Source of the DNA: Jannaschia seohaensis
GTDB lineage: Bacteria; Pseudomonadota; Alphaproteobacteria; Rhodobacterales; Rhodobacteraceae
NCBI RefSeq assembly: GCF_900116765.1
Contig: NZ_UETC01000002.1
Coordinates: 558,001-622,000, forward strand
Reading direction: 5' to 3'
DNA: 64,000 nt
Each line of letters begins with the position of its first letter. Position 1 is the stretch's first letter. The notes under the pieces were generated by a model. The model was not told the DNA's origin. It saw only the letters and a list, made by a program, of their open reading frames with translations, and made no database searches. Both the position numbers and the translations under genes were made by a program. Below are positions 35,624 to 45,191 of the stretch, one piece after another.

Positions 35624-38311
35624 TTAACGAACCGTTGCTAGATCTCCGACAGGCGCCCCGACTTGCAAAAGCGGCAGACGAACCCGGAAGGCCCCGCCCC
35701 CGCGTCCGGGCAAATAGTCGATGCCGCCGCCCAGCCGCGCCATCACCTCGCGGCAGATGGCCAGACCCAGCCCGGCGCTCCCCGCCGAAGACTGGTCGCT
35801 GAGGCGGGCGAATTTCTCGAAGATCAGCCCCCGGTCGCGCGGCGCGATGCCCGCCCCGTTGTCGATAAAATCGACGCGCAGCTCGCCTCGGGCCTGGCTG
35901 ACCTCGATGCGCAGCTCCGGCCGGGCCGCATCGCAATACTTGGCCGCATTGGTCACCAGATTGATGAAGACCTGCGCCAGCCGGTCGGCATCCGTGACGA
36001 TCTCGATGGCCTCCGCCTCCCGGTCCCGGATCACCTGCAGGCGCGCCGCCGCCGCGGAACTCGATGCCATCACGGCGCGGTCGATCACCGTGGAGAGGTC
36101 CACGCGCGCGGCGTTCAGCTCCACCTGCCCGTTCTCCAGCACGCTGAGATCGAGCAGATCGTCGAGCAGCCGCGTCAGCCGTTGGCTCTCTTCCAGGATG
36201 ATCCCGCTATATCGCGCCTGCTCCGTCTCGTCCAAACCGCCCCCGCGCAGGATCTCCGAGAAGGCGCGGATCGAGGTCATCGGCGTGCGGAGCTCGTGGC
36301 TGACCTGGCTAAGGAAGGCGTCCTTCTGCTGGGCGAGCAGGGTCAGCTTGTCGTTGGTTTCACGCAGTTCGCGCGCGGTGCGGGTCAGCTCGGCCTCGCG
36401 GGCCTCCAGCCGGGCTGAATATTCCATGACCTGCGCGGTCTCGTCGGCCACCGCGATGAGATCCTCGACCGAAACGGCCGAATCGCCCGTGATGCCGGAG
36501 ACCATCGCATGGGCCGTCGCCGCGCCGACCGAGCCCGACAGCTCCCGCTCCAGCCGCTCGATCAGCGCCGGGGTCGGCTGCGGCAGATCGCTCGGGCGGC
36601 CCTGGGCGCGGGCCTCGGCGGCGAAGATCGCCTGCGCCTCGCGCGCGCCCAGGATCCGCTGTGCCATGATCAGAAGCTCATCCGCCCCGGCGCGCCCGCC
36701 CGCGCGCGCCCGCGGCGCGGCGGCGCGGTCGAAGACCTGCACGAAGCGCGGTGCCTGAAGCTGCTCCATCGGTGAGGGGCGCGAGGCCAGGGAGACCGCG
36801 CAGAAAGCCATGCAGTTGAGCCCCAGCGTCACGATCACCGCCGAGAGCAACGGGTCGCCAGAGATCCCGAACATCGCCTGCGGACGCAGCCAGGACAGGC
36901 CCCAGGGGCCTTCTGTCATCAGCGGGCTGCCCTCGGCCCCGAAGACCGGCACCAGCATCGTCCAGGCCCAGAGCGCGAAGCCCGTCACGATCCCCGCCGC
37001 CGCCCCGCGCGCCGTCGCGCCCCGCCAGAACAGCCCGAAGACCAGCGCCGGCAGCACCTGGGCCATCCCCACGAAGGAGATCAGCCCGATCGAGGCCAGG
37101 GCCGCCGTGCCGCCCGTCACCTGGAAATAGAGATAGCCCAGCCCCAGCACAGCGAGGATCGAGAGGCGCCGCGCCCGCAGGATCACCGTGCGCACATCGC
37201 CCGAGATCTGCGCGCCCTGCGGCTCCCGCGAGGCGAGCCAGAGCGGCATGACGATGTGGTTCGACAGCATCGTGGCCAGCGCCACGGCCGCCAGGATCAC
37301 CATCGACGTGGCCGAGGAGAAGCCGCCGAGGAAGGCCAGCATCGCCAGCCCGTCGCGCCCCTCCGACAGAGGCAGCGTCAGCACGAAGAGATCGGGGTTC
37401 GAGCCCTCGGGCAGGCGCGCGAGGCCGATCACGGCGATCGGCACAACGAAGAGCGACATGGCCATGAGGTAGAGCGGGAAGGCCCAGGAGGCCGTGATCA
37501 GGTGCCGCTCGTCGGTGTTCTCGACCACCAGCACCTGGAACATGCGCGGCAGGCAGATGATCGCCGCGGCCGAGACCGCAATCAGCCCCGCCCAGCGCCC
37601 CGGCGCCGCGGTCCAGTCGGAGATGGGCGAGGCGTCGATGGCGCTCAGCACGGCGGCCGGCCCACCCGCGAGGCCCCACACCACGAAGACGCCGACCGAC
37701 AGCAGCGCGACCAGCTTGACCACCGCCTCGACCGCGATGGCGCCGACGATGCCGTGATGGCGCTCGCCCGCATCCAGGCGCCGGGTGCCGAAAATGATCG
37801 TGAAGATCGCAAGCCCGACCGCGACCCAAAACGCCGATCCGGCCAGGTCGGTGCTGGAACCGCCGGGGGCGAAGACCCCGAAGGAGGATGTGACCGACTG
37901 CAATTGCAGCGCGATATAGGGCGTCGTGCCGACCACCGCGAGCAGCGTCACCAGCACCGCAAGCCCGTTCGACTTGCCATAGCGGGAAGAGATCATGTCG
38001 GCGATGGAGGTGATCCGCTCCGCCCGGCCGATCGCGACCAGCTTGCGCAAGACCCACCACCAGCCGACGAAGACCAGGGTAGGGCCGAGATAGATGGTGA
38101 TGAACTCCAGCCCCGAGCGCGCCGCATAGCCGACGGCCCCGTAGAAGGTCCACGCCGTGCAGTAGACCGACAGCGACATGGTATAGATCCAAGGCCCGCG
38201 CAGCAGCGTCAGGCGCCCCCGCTCGGCCGCGCGCTCGGACAGGAACGCCACGACGAACAGGAACGCGACATAGGTCAGGCAGATCGCCAGGAGCAGGTTC
38301 AGCGTGAGCAT
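35624..38311 (-). CDS. Sodium/solute-symporter-fused sensor histidine kinase (CrbS-like)
   Basis: The product is 895 residues. About 1-500 is a 13-helix SSS/PutP-type transporter domain (TAWTFYGAVGYAARSGLEF; SSATSMVILAAVALATMLSN). About 540-650 is a STAC-like linker (SGSVGAATAHAMVSGITGDS), then a coiled coil. HisKA has SQVSHELRTPMTSIRAFSEI with phospho-His at about 672, and HATPase has NLVTNAAKYCD, DNGAGIAPRD and GSAGLGLAICREV. No receiver is attached. This is the layout of CrbS, the acetate-switch kinase that controls acs. It follows a two-helix protein (seven-base gap) and a receiver protein, with an ABC transporter-acs cluster divergent nearby. Confidence 0.9.
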   Translation of the reverse strand: MLTLNLLLAICLTYVAFLFVVAFLSERAAERGRLTLLRGPWIYTMSLSVYCTAWTFYGAVGYAARSGLEFITIYLGPTLVFVGWWWVLRKLVAIGRAERITSIADMISSRYGKSNGLAVLVTLLAVVGTTPYIALQLQSVTSSFGVFAPGGSSTDLAGSAFWVAVGLAIFTIIFGTRRLDAGERHHGIVGAIAVEAVVKLVALLSVGVFVVWGLAGGPAAVLSAIDASPISDWTAAPGRWAGLIAVSAAAIICLPRMFQVLVVENTDERHLITASWAFPLYLMAMSLFVVPIAVIGLARLPEGSNPDLFVLTLPLSEGRDGLAMLAFLGGFSSATSMVILAAVALATMLSNHIVMPLWLASREPQGAQISGDVRTVILRARRLSILAVLGLGYLYFQVTGGTAALASIGLISFVGMAQVLPALVFGLFWRGATARGAAAGIVTGFALWAWTMLVPVFGAEGSPLMTEGPWGLSWLRPQAMFGISGDPLLSAVIVTLGLNCMAFCAVSLASRPSPMEQLQAPRFVQVFDRAAAPRARAGGRAGADELLIMAQRILGAREAQAIFAAEARAQGRPSDLPQPTPALIERLERELSGSVGAATAHAMVSGITGDSAVSVEDLIAVADETAQVMEYSARLEAREAELTRTARELRETNDKLTLLAQQKDAFLSQVSHELRTPMTSIRAFSEILRGGGLDETEQARYSGIILEESQRLTRLLDDLLDLSVLENGQVELNAARVDLSTVIDRAVMASSSAAAARLQVIRDREAEAIEIVTDADRLAQVFINLVTNAAKYCDAARPELRIEVSQARGELRVDFIDNGAGIAPRDRGLIFEKFARLSDQSSAGSAGLGLAICREVMARLGGGIDYLPGRGGGAFRVRLPLLQVGAPVGDLATVR

Positions 38312-38317
38312 GCCGCC

Positions 38318-38596
38318 CTAGCCGTCGCTGGAAGAGCTGTCGGTCTTCGCAAGCGCCCGGGCGACGCAGACCGCCAGCGCCACCAGCAGGGCCCAGGCGC
38401 CGAACAAATACAGCCCCCAGGGCCGCGTTGCCCCCTGCCCCGCCTCCGGATCCGCCAGGATCAGATCCGGCAGGAGAATCAGAGCCAGTCCGAAGACCGG
38501 CAGCAGACACGCGGCATCGCGCACCCGGTCGCGGCGCCAGGCGCGGCGCTGCGCATCGGAAGCGGCACGGCTGGGCCGGATCGGGGCGCCGCGCAT
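38318..38596 (-). CDS. Small two-helix membrane protein linked to the symporter-kinase
   Basis: The product is 92 residues. A basic N-terminus (RAASDAQRRAWRRDRVRD) is followed by two hydrophobic helices (AACLLPVFGLALILLPDLIL; LYLFGAWALLVALAVCVARA) and a short polar end. It sits between the response regulator and the SSS-kinase with gaps of five and six bases, so the three are co-expressed. The shape resembles the small DUF485/DUF4212 partners of acetate-type SSS permeases; equivalence is inferred, not shown by sequence. Confidence 0.75.
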   Translation of the reverse strand: MRGAPIRPSRAASDAQRRAWRRDRVRDAACLLPVFGLALILLPDLILADPEAGQGATRPWGLYLFGAWALLVALAVCVARALAKTDSSSSDG

Positions 38597-38601
38597 CGCG
38601 C

Positions 38602-39009
38602 TCAGCCGGGCCGCGCGGGAATGTCGAGACCGCTGAGTTCCGCCACCGCCGAGAGCAGATCGGCATTCGAGAACGGCTTGGTCATGAAGCGGCTCACGCC
38701 CAGGGCCTCGGCCCGCTCCCGGTCCTTGGCCTGGCCCTTGGCGGTCAGCATCAGGACGGGCAGCTCGGGCCGCGGACCGGAGCGGATCTCGCCCAGGACG
38801 TCGAACCCGGATTTGCCCGGCAGCATCACGTCAAGCACCACGACATCGGGCGCGTGCCGCGCCACGGCCTCCAGCGCCGTCGCCCCATCCGAATGGGTCG
38901 AGACCCGGAACCCTTGGCGCTGAAGGATGAAGGACAGGGCCGTCGCGATGTTCGGCTCGTCCTCCACCAGCAGCACGCGGGGCCGTGCGGACTGGTCGAG
39001 TTGGGTCAA
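38602..39009 (-). CDS. Receiver-only response regulator
   Basis: The product is 135 residues from a TTG start preceded by GGGGGAGG at six bases; the frame is open to 39057 through other weak starts. It is a single CheY-like receiver: RVLLVEDEPNIATALSFIL (acidic pocket), PDVVVLDVMLPGKSGFDVLG with phospho-Asp at about 60, VLMLTAKGQ (Thr) and RFMTKPFSNADLL (Lys). There is no DNA-binding output domain. It probably receives phosphate from the adjacent SSS-kinase and must act through a partner protein. Confidence 0.85.
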   Translation of the reverse strand: MTQLDQSARPRVLLVEDEPNIATALSFILQRQGFRVSTHSDGATALEAVARHAPDVVVLDVMLPGKSGFDVLGEIRSGPRPELPVLMLTAKGQAKDRERAEALGVSRFMTKPFSNADLLSAVAELSGLDIPARPG

Positions 39010-39087
39010 GACAGGCCTCCCCCTGAATTGCACCTTTTCCTTAGCCTCACCTACCAAAAGGCTTCTGTCCAGGGGGGGACGCGGCGC

Positions 39088-40347
39088 TCAGCCCGGCAGG
39101 ACCGACGGCTCCCGCCGGGCGGCGCAGTCGCCGCGGGGACAGACCCGGCAGCCCGGCCCGACGGGCACGGCCGGTCCGGTCTCGCGCACCGCGCGGGTCA
39201 GCAGCATCGTCGAGCGCGGCGTCGGCACCGCGTCGAATCGCGTCTGCGGCAGCGGCGCGGCCACCGCGTGAGCGATCCAGGTCGCGCCGTCCGGCATCTC
39301 CAGCCGCCGCACCAGGGCACGGCCCGGCTGCGACAACGCCTCGTAGAGCGGCCAGAGCGGGCAGCCCGCCCCGATGACCGGCAGGCTGAACCCGGCCACG
39401 GCCTTGCGCCGGATCAGGGCGCCCGAGGCATCGCAGACGACCAGACCGCGGGCCGGATCCGTGACGCCGAGGCGGCGCAGCACAAGGGCGGCATCGCCGC
39501 GCGCGGCCTCCAGCAGGTCGTCGGGCTGCTCCGCCTCGGCGAGGATCTCCAGAGGCAAGCGCGCCGCGTCCTCCGCATCCGCGGTCAGCACCTCGGCGGC
39601 GAGCGCCCTTGCCTCGGGACTGGCCAGCCCGGCCACCAGCTCAGGAATGGCATCGGCGCCCCGCGCCTCCAGCTCCGCGAAGGCGTGATCGCGGCCGTCG
39701 AGGAATTGCGCGACGGTCTCGCTGGGCGTCAGGCGGGCCTCGTCATTGCCCGCCCCGGCGCGGTCGAGATAGCTGACGACCGCCTCCGCCCCATCGGCCA
39801 GACGGCGACTGTCGGCGTCGAGATTGGCGTGGAAGCGGCGCAGCCAGTTGGCGTCGATTTCCGGCGTGCTCGCCAGGATCGAGGCGGTGGAACGGACGAC
39901 GGCGACGGTAGAGAGCAACTCGTGCATCGCTTCGGCCAGGGCCGGGTCGTGGGACAGCCGGTCCGACAGCGCCTCGATCGTATCGGCCTGCGCCGCCAGC
40001 CGCTCCGCCTGGGCGGCGATCACGCGGGCCCAGCCGGGGTAGCGGCGGGCGAACTCGGCGGCGGAGGTCAACTCCTCCGAGGGCAAGTTCTGGGCCGCGC
40101 CCGCCGCGCGCAAAACGTCCAGAAGCGATTCGTCCACATCGGCCGAAAGCATCGTGCGCGAGACATCGAGCGCCTCGGCGATCCGCCCAAGCAAGGCGCC
40201 GCCGATCGGGCGCCGATCATGCTCGATCAGGTTAAGATAAGAGGCGGAAATGCCTGCCTCAGCCGCCAGATGCGCCTGCCGGATGCCCAAGGCCAGCCGC
40301 CGCTCGCGGATGCGCCCGCCGGTCGAGCCACGTCCCTTTGTTGCCAC
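39088..40347 (-). CDS. XRE-family short-chain fatty acyl-CoA regulator (ScfR-like)
   Basis: The product is 419 residues from a GTG with GGGGGGA nine bases upstream; the frame is open to 40419. The N-terminal HTH is GGRIRERRLALGIRQAHLAA...ISASYLNLIEHDRRPIGG. A long helical middle precedes the C-terminal domain with VTDPARGLVVCDASGALIRR and PVIGAGCPLWPLYEAL, ending in CRVCPRGDCAARRE, a cysteine cluster. This is the RamB/PrpR/ScfR group, which senses short-chain acyl-CoA and controls acetate/propionate genes. It is divergent from the ABC transporter-acs cluster, a likely target. Confidence 0.85.
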   Translation of the reverse strand: MATKGRGSTGGRIRERRLALGIRQAHLAAEAGISASYLNLIEHDRRPIGGALLGRIAEALDVSRTMLSADVDESLLDVLRAAGAAQNLPSEELTSAAEFARRYPGWARVIAAQAERLAAQADTIEALSDRLSHDPALAEAMHELLSTVAVVRSTASILASTPEIDANWLRRFHANLDADSRRLADGAEAVVSYLDRAGAGNDEARLTPSETVAQFLDGRDHAFAELEARGADAIPELVAGLASPEARALAAEVLTADAEDAARLPLEILAEAEQPDDLLEAARGDAALVLRRLGVTDPARGLVVCDASGALIRRKAVAGFSLPVIGAGCPLWPLYEALSQPGRALVRRLEMPDGATWIAHAVAAPLPQTRFDAVPTPRSTMLLTRAVRETGPAVPVGPGCRVCPRGDCAARREPSVLPG

Positions 40348-40424
40348 CGCGTCGATTCCCCCCGGTTTTCTCGGCACTTGCTGCGTCCGCAAAAACGGGT
40401 TCGCCGCATCCGCGCGCAAATGAA

Positions 40425-40463
40425 TTTACAACCTAGGCCGAAATCCTGTCATTGTCTTTACAA
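40425..40463. promoter_or_regulatory. Paired TTTACAA boxes, candidate ScfR-type operator
   Basis: TTTACAA occurs at 40425-40431 and again at 40457-40463, start-to-start 32 bases (about three helical turns). The related mycobacterial regulators recognise TTTGCAAA-like half sites. The boxes lie 78 bases upstream of the ScfR-like gene and 135 bases upstream of the divergent substrate-binding protein gene. Confidence 0.5.
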
Positions 40464-40490
40464 ATAAGGCACTGCTGCGTCAGCCGCTTG

Positions 40491-40520
40491 TTGAAACGAT
40501 TTCGGATCCGGGCAGATACT
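40491..40520 (+). promoter_or_regulatory. Candidate promoter of the ABC transporter operon
   Basis: TTGAAA (40491-40496), an 18-base spacer and GATACT (40515-40520) give five of six and four of six consensus matches. It is located 78 bases before the substrate-binding protein start and just downstream of the TTTACAA boxes, so a regulator bound there could activate or block it. Confidence 0.4.
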
Positions 40521-40597
40521 GAGCTCGGCCTGTCAACGACCGGCACCCGTCCGCGTAGGGAGACGTGGGCGGAGCACAACCATCAGGGAGGTCTTCA

Positions 40598-41974
40598 ATG
40601 ACCAAGTCGAACTTCACGCGCCGCGGCGTGTTGAAGACCGGGGCCGTTGCCGGCGCCGGCCTCGCAACACCCACGATCTTCACGGGCGCGGTCTGGGCCG
40701 ACGCCCATTCCGGCTTTACGAACGCGCCCCAGGGCGACACAGTCACGCTGGGCTTCAACGTCCCCCAGTCCGGCCCCTATGCCGATGAAGGCGCCGACGA
40801 GCTGCGCGCCTTCGAGCTTGCCGTCGAGCACCTCAATGGCGGCGGCGATGGCGGTATGCTGAACACCTTCTCCTCGAAGGTTCTGGACGGCACCGGCATC
40901 ATGGGCAAGCGCGTGGAGTTCGTCACCGGCGACACCCAGACCAAGTCCGACGCCGCCCGCGCCTCCGCACGCTCGATGATCGAGAAGGACGGGGCGATCA
41001 TGGTCTCCGGCGGCTCGTCCTCGGGCGTGGCCGTGGCCGTGCAAGCGCTCTGCCAGGAGGCCGGCATCATCTTCATGGCCGGTCTGACCCACTCCAACGA
41101 CACCACCGGCAAGGACAAGAAGGCCAACGGCTTCCGCCACTTCTTCAACTCCTACATGTCGGGCGCCGCGCTCGCGCCGATCCTGGCCGCGCAGTATGGC
41201 ACGGACCGTAAGGCCTACCACCTGACAGCCGACTACAACTGGGGCTACACCACCGAGGAAGCCGTGCGCTCCTCGACCGAGGCCCAGGGCTGGGAGACGG
41301 TGAACTCGGTTCTGACGCCGCTGACGCAGACGGACTTCTCGTCCTACATCGCGCCGGTGCTGCAGTCGGACGCCGACGTTCTGGTGCTGAACCACTACGG
41401 CGGCAACATGGTCAACTCGCTGACCAACGCCGTGCAGTTCGGCCTGCGCGACCGGATGGTCAACGGCAAAAAGTTCGAGATCGTCGTGCCGCTCTACTCC
41501 GAGCTGATGGCGCGCGGCGCGGGCGAGAACATCGCCGGCATCCTCGGCTCCCAGAACTGGGACTGGAAGCTGGAGAACCAGCTGGGCGCCAAGTATGCGG
41601 GCACCAACGCCTTCGTGCAGTCCTTCGGCACCAAGTACGGCTTCCCGCCGTCGCAGGCCGCGCATACCTGCTATGTGCAGACGCTGCTCTATGCCGACGC
41701 CGTGACCCGCGCGGGCTCGTTCAACCCCTGCGCCGTCGTGGAGGCCCTGGAGGGCTTCGAGTTCGACGGCCTCGGCAACGGCCCGACCCTCTACCGTGCC
41801 GACGACCACCAGTGCTTCAAGGACGTGGTCGTGGTGCGCGGCAAGGAGAACCCGGAGAACGAGTTCGACCTCGTGGAGATCGTCGAGGTCACCCCGGTCG
41901 ACCAGGTCACCTACGCGCCCGACCATCCGCAATTCGCGGGCGGTTCGCTGGGCACCTGCAACCCGGGCGCCTGA
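40598..41974 (+). CDS. ABC transporter substrate-binding protein (branched-chain amino acid/urea type)
   Basis: The product is 458 residues, longer than LivK and closer to UrtA/amide-binding proteins. The Tat signal is NFTRRGVLKTGAVAGAGLA with cleavage near AVWADA. The periplasmic-binding type I domain has VTLGFNVPQSGPYADEGADE, VEFVTGDTQTKSDAARASAR, MVSGGSSSGVAVAVQALCQE and ADVLVLNHYGGNMVNSLTNA. GGAGG lies ten bases before the ATG at 40598; the frame opens 11 codons earlier. It is the first gene of the transporter operon, and its substrate is unknown. Confidence 0.88.
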   Translation: MTKSNFTRRGVLKTGAVAGAGLATPTIFTGAVWADAHSGFTNAPQGDTVTLGFNVPQSGPYADEGADELRAFELAVEHLNGGGDGGMLNTFSSKVLDGTGIMGKRVEFVTGDTQTKSDAARASARSMIEKDGAIMVSGGSSSGVAVAVQALCQEAGIIFMAGLTHSNDTTGKDKKANGFRHFFNSYMSGAALAPILAAQYGTDRKAYHLTADYNWGYTTEEAVRSSTEAQGWETVNSVLTPLTQTDFSSYIAPVLQSDADVLVLNHYGGNMVNSLTNAVQFGLRDRMVNGKKFEIVVPLYSELMARGAGENIAGILGSQNWDWKLENQLGAKYAGTNAFVQSFGTKYGFPPSQAAHTCYVQTLLYADAVTRAGSFNPCAVVEALEGFEFDGLGNGPTLYRADDHQCFKDVVVVRGKENPENEFDLVEIVEVTPVDQVTYAPDHPQFAGGSLGTCNPGA

Positions 41975-42008
41975 CGCCCGGGCCGTGCGCGCGCCCTCGG
42001 GCGCGCGC
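41962..42008 (+). promoter_or_regulatory. Two hairpins after the substrate-binding protein gene
   Basis: CCCGGGCG/CGCCCGGG (41962-41969, 41975-41982) folds around the stop codon. GCGCGCGCCC/GGGCGCGCGC (41987-41996, 41999-42008) forms a second tight hairpin. No T-run follows, so they probably stabilise or partly insulate the abundant substrate-binding protein mRNA rather than end transcription. Confidence 0.55.
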
Positions 42009-42125
42009 CTCCTCCCGACATGATCCGCGGGGAACCGGCATCCGGTCTCCCGCCCCCCGCGCTCCGGCCCGTCTGCGGGCCGCCACTCTCATCGCGCGCC
42101 CACCCCATCCAGCGGAGCTGCTCAG

Positions 42126-43157
42126 ATGGAAGCCATTATCCTCCAAGTCCTGAACGGGTTGGACAAGGGCTCGGCCTATGCGCTGATCGCCCTGGGCCTG
42201 ACCCTCATCTTCGGCACGCTCGGCGTCGTCAACTTCGCCCACGGCGCCCTCTTCATGCTGGGCGCGTTCTGCGCCGTCACCTTCTCGCGCCTGATCCAGG
42301 TCTCCCACACCGTCATCGACGAGACGCAGAAGGACTTCCTGGGCAATCCGCTGAAGGTCGACGTCCCCTATATCTACGATTTCTTCGGGCAGGCCGCCGG
42401 CGACGTGATGATCGACTGGGCCGTTCCGCTGTCCATCCTGATGGCGATCCCGGTGATGATCGGGATCGGCGTGCTCATGGAGCGCGGCTTGATCAAGCAC
42501 TTCTACAAGCGCCCCCATGCCGACCAGATCCTGGTGACCTTCGGCCTGGCGATCGTCCTGCAGGAGATCATCAAGTATTTCTACGGCGCCAACCCGATTC
42601 CGACGCCCGCGCCCGACGCGCTGGTCGGCAGCTTCGACTTCGGCGTGATGCTCGGCTTCGATCCGGGCGGGATCGTCTATCCCTACTGGCGTCTGGTCTA
42701 CTTCCTCTTCGCCGCAATCGTCATCGCCGCGGTCTTCGCCTTCCTCCAGTTCACCACCTTCGGGATGGTCGTGCGGGCCGGCATGGCGGATCGCGAGACG
42801 GTCACGCTTCTGGGCATCGACATCGACAAACGCTTCACCATCATGTTCGGCCTCGCGGCCGCGGTCGCGGGCTTGGCGGGGGTGATGTATACCCCGATCA
42901 ACTCGCCCAACTACCATATGGGCATGGACTTCCTGGTCCTGAGCTTCGTGGTGGTCGTGGTCGGCGGCATGGGGTCGCTGCCCGGCGCGGTGCTGGCGGG
43001 CTTCCTCCTTGGCATCATCGAGGCCTTCGCCTCCATGCCAGAGGTGCTGAACGTCCTGCCCGGCATCAACCAGATCATCATCTACCTCGTGGCCATCGTC
43101 GTGCTGCTCACCCGCCCCCGTGGCCTCATGGGCCGCAAGGGCGTGATGGAGGACTGA
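42126..43157 (+). CDS. Branched-chain-type ABC transporter permease (LivH/UrtB-like)
   Basis: The product is 343 residues, mostly membrane helices, starting [20 protein letters not shown]. The family pattern [20 protein letters not shown] is near the N-terminus, and [20 protein letters not shown], the cytoplasmic-loop ATPase contact, is near the C-terminus. It carries an unusual 40-residue loop after helix 2 ([20 protein letters not shown]). It pairs with the LivM-like permease four bases downstream. Confidence 0.9.
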   Translation: MEAIILQVLNGLDKGSAYALIALGLTLIFGTLGVVNFAHGALFMLGAFCAVTFSRLIQVSHTVIDETQKDFLGNPLKVDVPYIYDFFGQAAGDVMIDWAVPLSILMAIPVMIGIGVLMERGLIKHFYKRPHADQILVTFGLAIVLQEIIKYFYGANPIPTPAPDALVGSFDFGVMLGFDPGGIVYPYWRLVYFLFAAIVIAAVFAFLQFTTFGMVVRAGMADRETVTLLGIDIDKRFTIMFGLAAAVAGLAGVMYTPINSPNYHMGMDFLVLSFVVVVVGGMGSLPGAVLAGFLLGIIEAFASMPEVLNVLPGINQIIIYLVAIVVLLTRPRGLMGRKGVMED

Positions 43158-43161
43158 ACCA

Positions 43162-44418
43162 ATGACCGATCAAACGTCCAATGCGGGGGCCGTGCGCCCC
43201 CAGACATCCAAAGCCGAGAAATCGGGTCTCTTCGGCCTGCGCGGCAAGGACGCCTCGCTGCTGATCCTGGTGGCGATCCTGACGCTCTGCGCGCCCTTCA
43301 TCCTGAACCCCTTCCCCGAAGGCTCGGCGATGGCGCAGTTCAACGCGGGCTACCCGGACCTGATGCAGCGCTTCGTGATCTTCGGGATCTTCGCCATCGG
43401 CTTCAACATCCTGTTCGGGCTGACCGGCTACCTCTCCTTCGGCCATGCGGCCTTTCTCGGCGTGGGCTCCTATGCGGGCATCTGGTCGATGAAGCTGCTG
43501 ACGCTGAACGTGATCCCCTCGATCCTGGTCTCGATCGTCGTCGCGGGCCTCTTCTCGCTGATCGTCGGCTGGATTTCGCTGCGCCGGTCGGGGATCTACT
43601 TCTCGATCCTGACGCTGGCCTTCGCGATGATGTCCTTCGCCCTGGCCTACTCGGTGCTGACGCCCATCACCGGCGGCGAGACCGGGTTGCAGCTGAAATA
43701 TTTCGACCCGCGCATCCTGGATGGCGCCCTGGCCGAAGGCACGACGCCGCGCGCCAATCTCTTCGGGCTCGAAATGGGCACCTCCTATGAGCTTGCCGTG
43801 GGCAACTGGCTCTTCACCTTCAACGCGGGCTACTACATCGCGGCGATCTGCATGCTGGCGGCGTTCTACCTGTCGATCCGGATCTTCCGCTCGCCCTTCG
43901 GCATGATGCTGCGGGCGGTGAAGTCGAACCAGCAGCGCCTGAACTACACCGGCATCTCGCCCAAGCCCTACACCCTGGCGGCCTTTGTGATCTCGGGGAT
44001 GTATGCGGGCCTCGCGGGCGGCCTTCTGGTGGCCATGGACACCCAGGTCGGCGCGGAGCGGATGTTCTGGACCGCCTCCGGCGAGGTCGTGCTGATGACC
44101 ATCCTCGGCGGCGCGGGCACCCTGATCGGGCCGGTGCTTGGCGCGGGTTTCATAAAATACATGGAGAACATCGTCTCGACCATCAACAAGACGACGCTGG
44201 AAGGCTGGTTCGCCTTCATGCCCGACGGGCTGTCGGACGTCTTCGTGACGATCGTCTATCCCTTCGTCGGCAAGGGCTGGCACCTGACGCTGGGCCTGCT
44301 GTTCATGGCCGTCGTCATCTTCCTGCCGGGCGGTCTGGTGCAGGGCGGGCAGAAGCTGGCCGCGATGTTCCGCCGTGACAAGTCCGGCACCGGCGCAACC
44401 AAAGCGGCGAAGGAGTGA
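43162..44418 (+). CDS. Branched-chain-type ABC transporter permease (LivM/UrtC-like)
   Basis: The product is 418 residues with a polar 30-residue N-terminus, then about ten helices. LivM landmarks are [40 protein letters not shown] and [21 protein letters not shown] non-membrane insertion follows TPITGGETG ([20 protein letters not shown]). It forms the translocation heterodimer with the upstream permease; the ATPase gene starts four bases after its stop. Confidence 0.9.
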   Translation: MTDQTSNAGAVRPQTSKAEKSGLFGLRGKDASLLILVAILTLCAPFILNPFPEGSAMAQFNAGYPDLMQRFVIFGIFAIGFNILFGLTGYLSFGHAAFLGVGSYAGIWSMKLLTLNVIPSILVSIVVAGLFSLIVGWISLRRSGIYFSILTLAFAMMSFALAYSVLTPITGGETGLQLKYFDPRILDGALAEGTTPRANLFGLEMGTSYELAVGNWLFTFNAGYYIAAICMLAAFYLSIRIFRSPFGMMLRAVKSNQQRLNYTGISPKPYTLAAFVISGMYAGLAGGLLVAMDTQVGAERMFWTASGEVVLMTILGGAGTLIGPVLGAGFIKYMENIVSTINKTTLEGWFAFMPDGLSDVFVTIVYPFVGKGWHLTLGLLFMAVVIFLPGGLVQGGQKLAAMFRRDKSGTGATKAAKE

Positions 44419-44422
44419 TCCG

Positions 44423-45184
44423 ATGGGCATCCTAGAAGTCAAGAATGTCGGCAAGCGCTTCGGCGGTCTCCAGGCCCTGAGCGACGTCAACCTCTCGGTC
44501 AAGGAGGGCACCGTCCACGCCATCATCGGCCCCAACGGGGCGGGCAAGTCCACCCTGCTCAACTGCCTCGTGGGCAAGCTGATCCCCGATACCGGATCGG
44601 TCAGCTTCGAAGGCCAGTCGGTGCTGGGGCGCAAGCCGCACGAGATCAACCAGATGGGCATCTCCCGGGTGTTCCAGACGCCCGAGATCTTCGGCGACCT
44701 GACGGTCATGGAGAACATGATGATCCCCTGCCTCGCCAAGCGCGACGGTGCCTTCTCCATCTCCGCCTATGGCGCGATGATGGACGACCGCGAGATCGTG
44801 GAGCGGGCCGAGCACATGCTCGAGGACATGCGGATGATCGACAAACGCGAGATGCATGCCTCCTCCATGTCCCGGGGCGACAAGCGCCGGCTGGAGATCG
44901 CGATGTGCCTCGCGCAGGAGCCGCGGCTCCTGTTGCTGGACGAACCCACGGCGGGCATGGCCCGGGCGGACACCAACAACACGATCGACCTGCTGAAGGA
45001 GATCAAGGAAACCCGGCCGATCACCATCTGCATCATCGAGCACGACATGCATGTCGTCTTCTCGCTATCCGAGCGGATCACGGTCCTGGCCCAGGGCACG
45101 CCCCTGGTCGAGGACACGCCCGACAAGATCAAGGGCCACCCCAAGGTCCGCGAAGCCTATCTGGGCGAGCAGTCCGGCCATTGA
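44423..45184 (+). CDS. ABC transporter ATP-binding protein (LivG-like)
   Basis: The product is 253 residues, start MGILEVKNVGKRFGGLQALS. Walker A is IGPNGAGKST, the Q-loop region is SRVFQTPEIFGDLTVMENMM, and Walker B is LLLLDEPTAGM followed by the switch His in CIIEHDMHVVFSL. The signature reads MSRGDKRRLEIAM instead of the usual LSGGxQR, which is characteristic of this branch. A palindromic repeat lies between this gene and the second ATPase gene. Confidence 0.9.
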   Translation: MGILEVKNVGKRFGGLQALSDVNLSVKEGTVHAIIGPNGAGKSTLLNCLVGKLIPDTGSVSFEGQSVLGRKPHEINQMGISRVFQTPEIFGDLTVMENMMIPCLAKRDGAFSISAYGAMMDDREIVERAEHMLEDMRMIDKREMHASSMSRGDKRRLEIAMCLAQEPRLLLLDEPTAGMARADTNNTIDLLKEIKETRPITICIIEHDMHVVFSLSERITVLAQGTPLVEDTPDKIKGHPKVREAYLGEQSGH

Positions 45185-45191
45185 CGGGAAT

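Noticed and set aside
36678-38666. 662-codon minus-strand frame inside the symporter-kinase
   Set aside because: Alternative frame of the kinase gene; Ala/Gly/Arg-rich, with no membrane-helix pattern.
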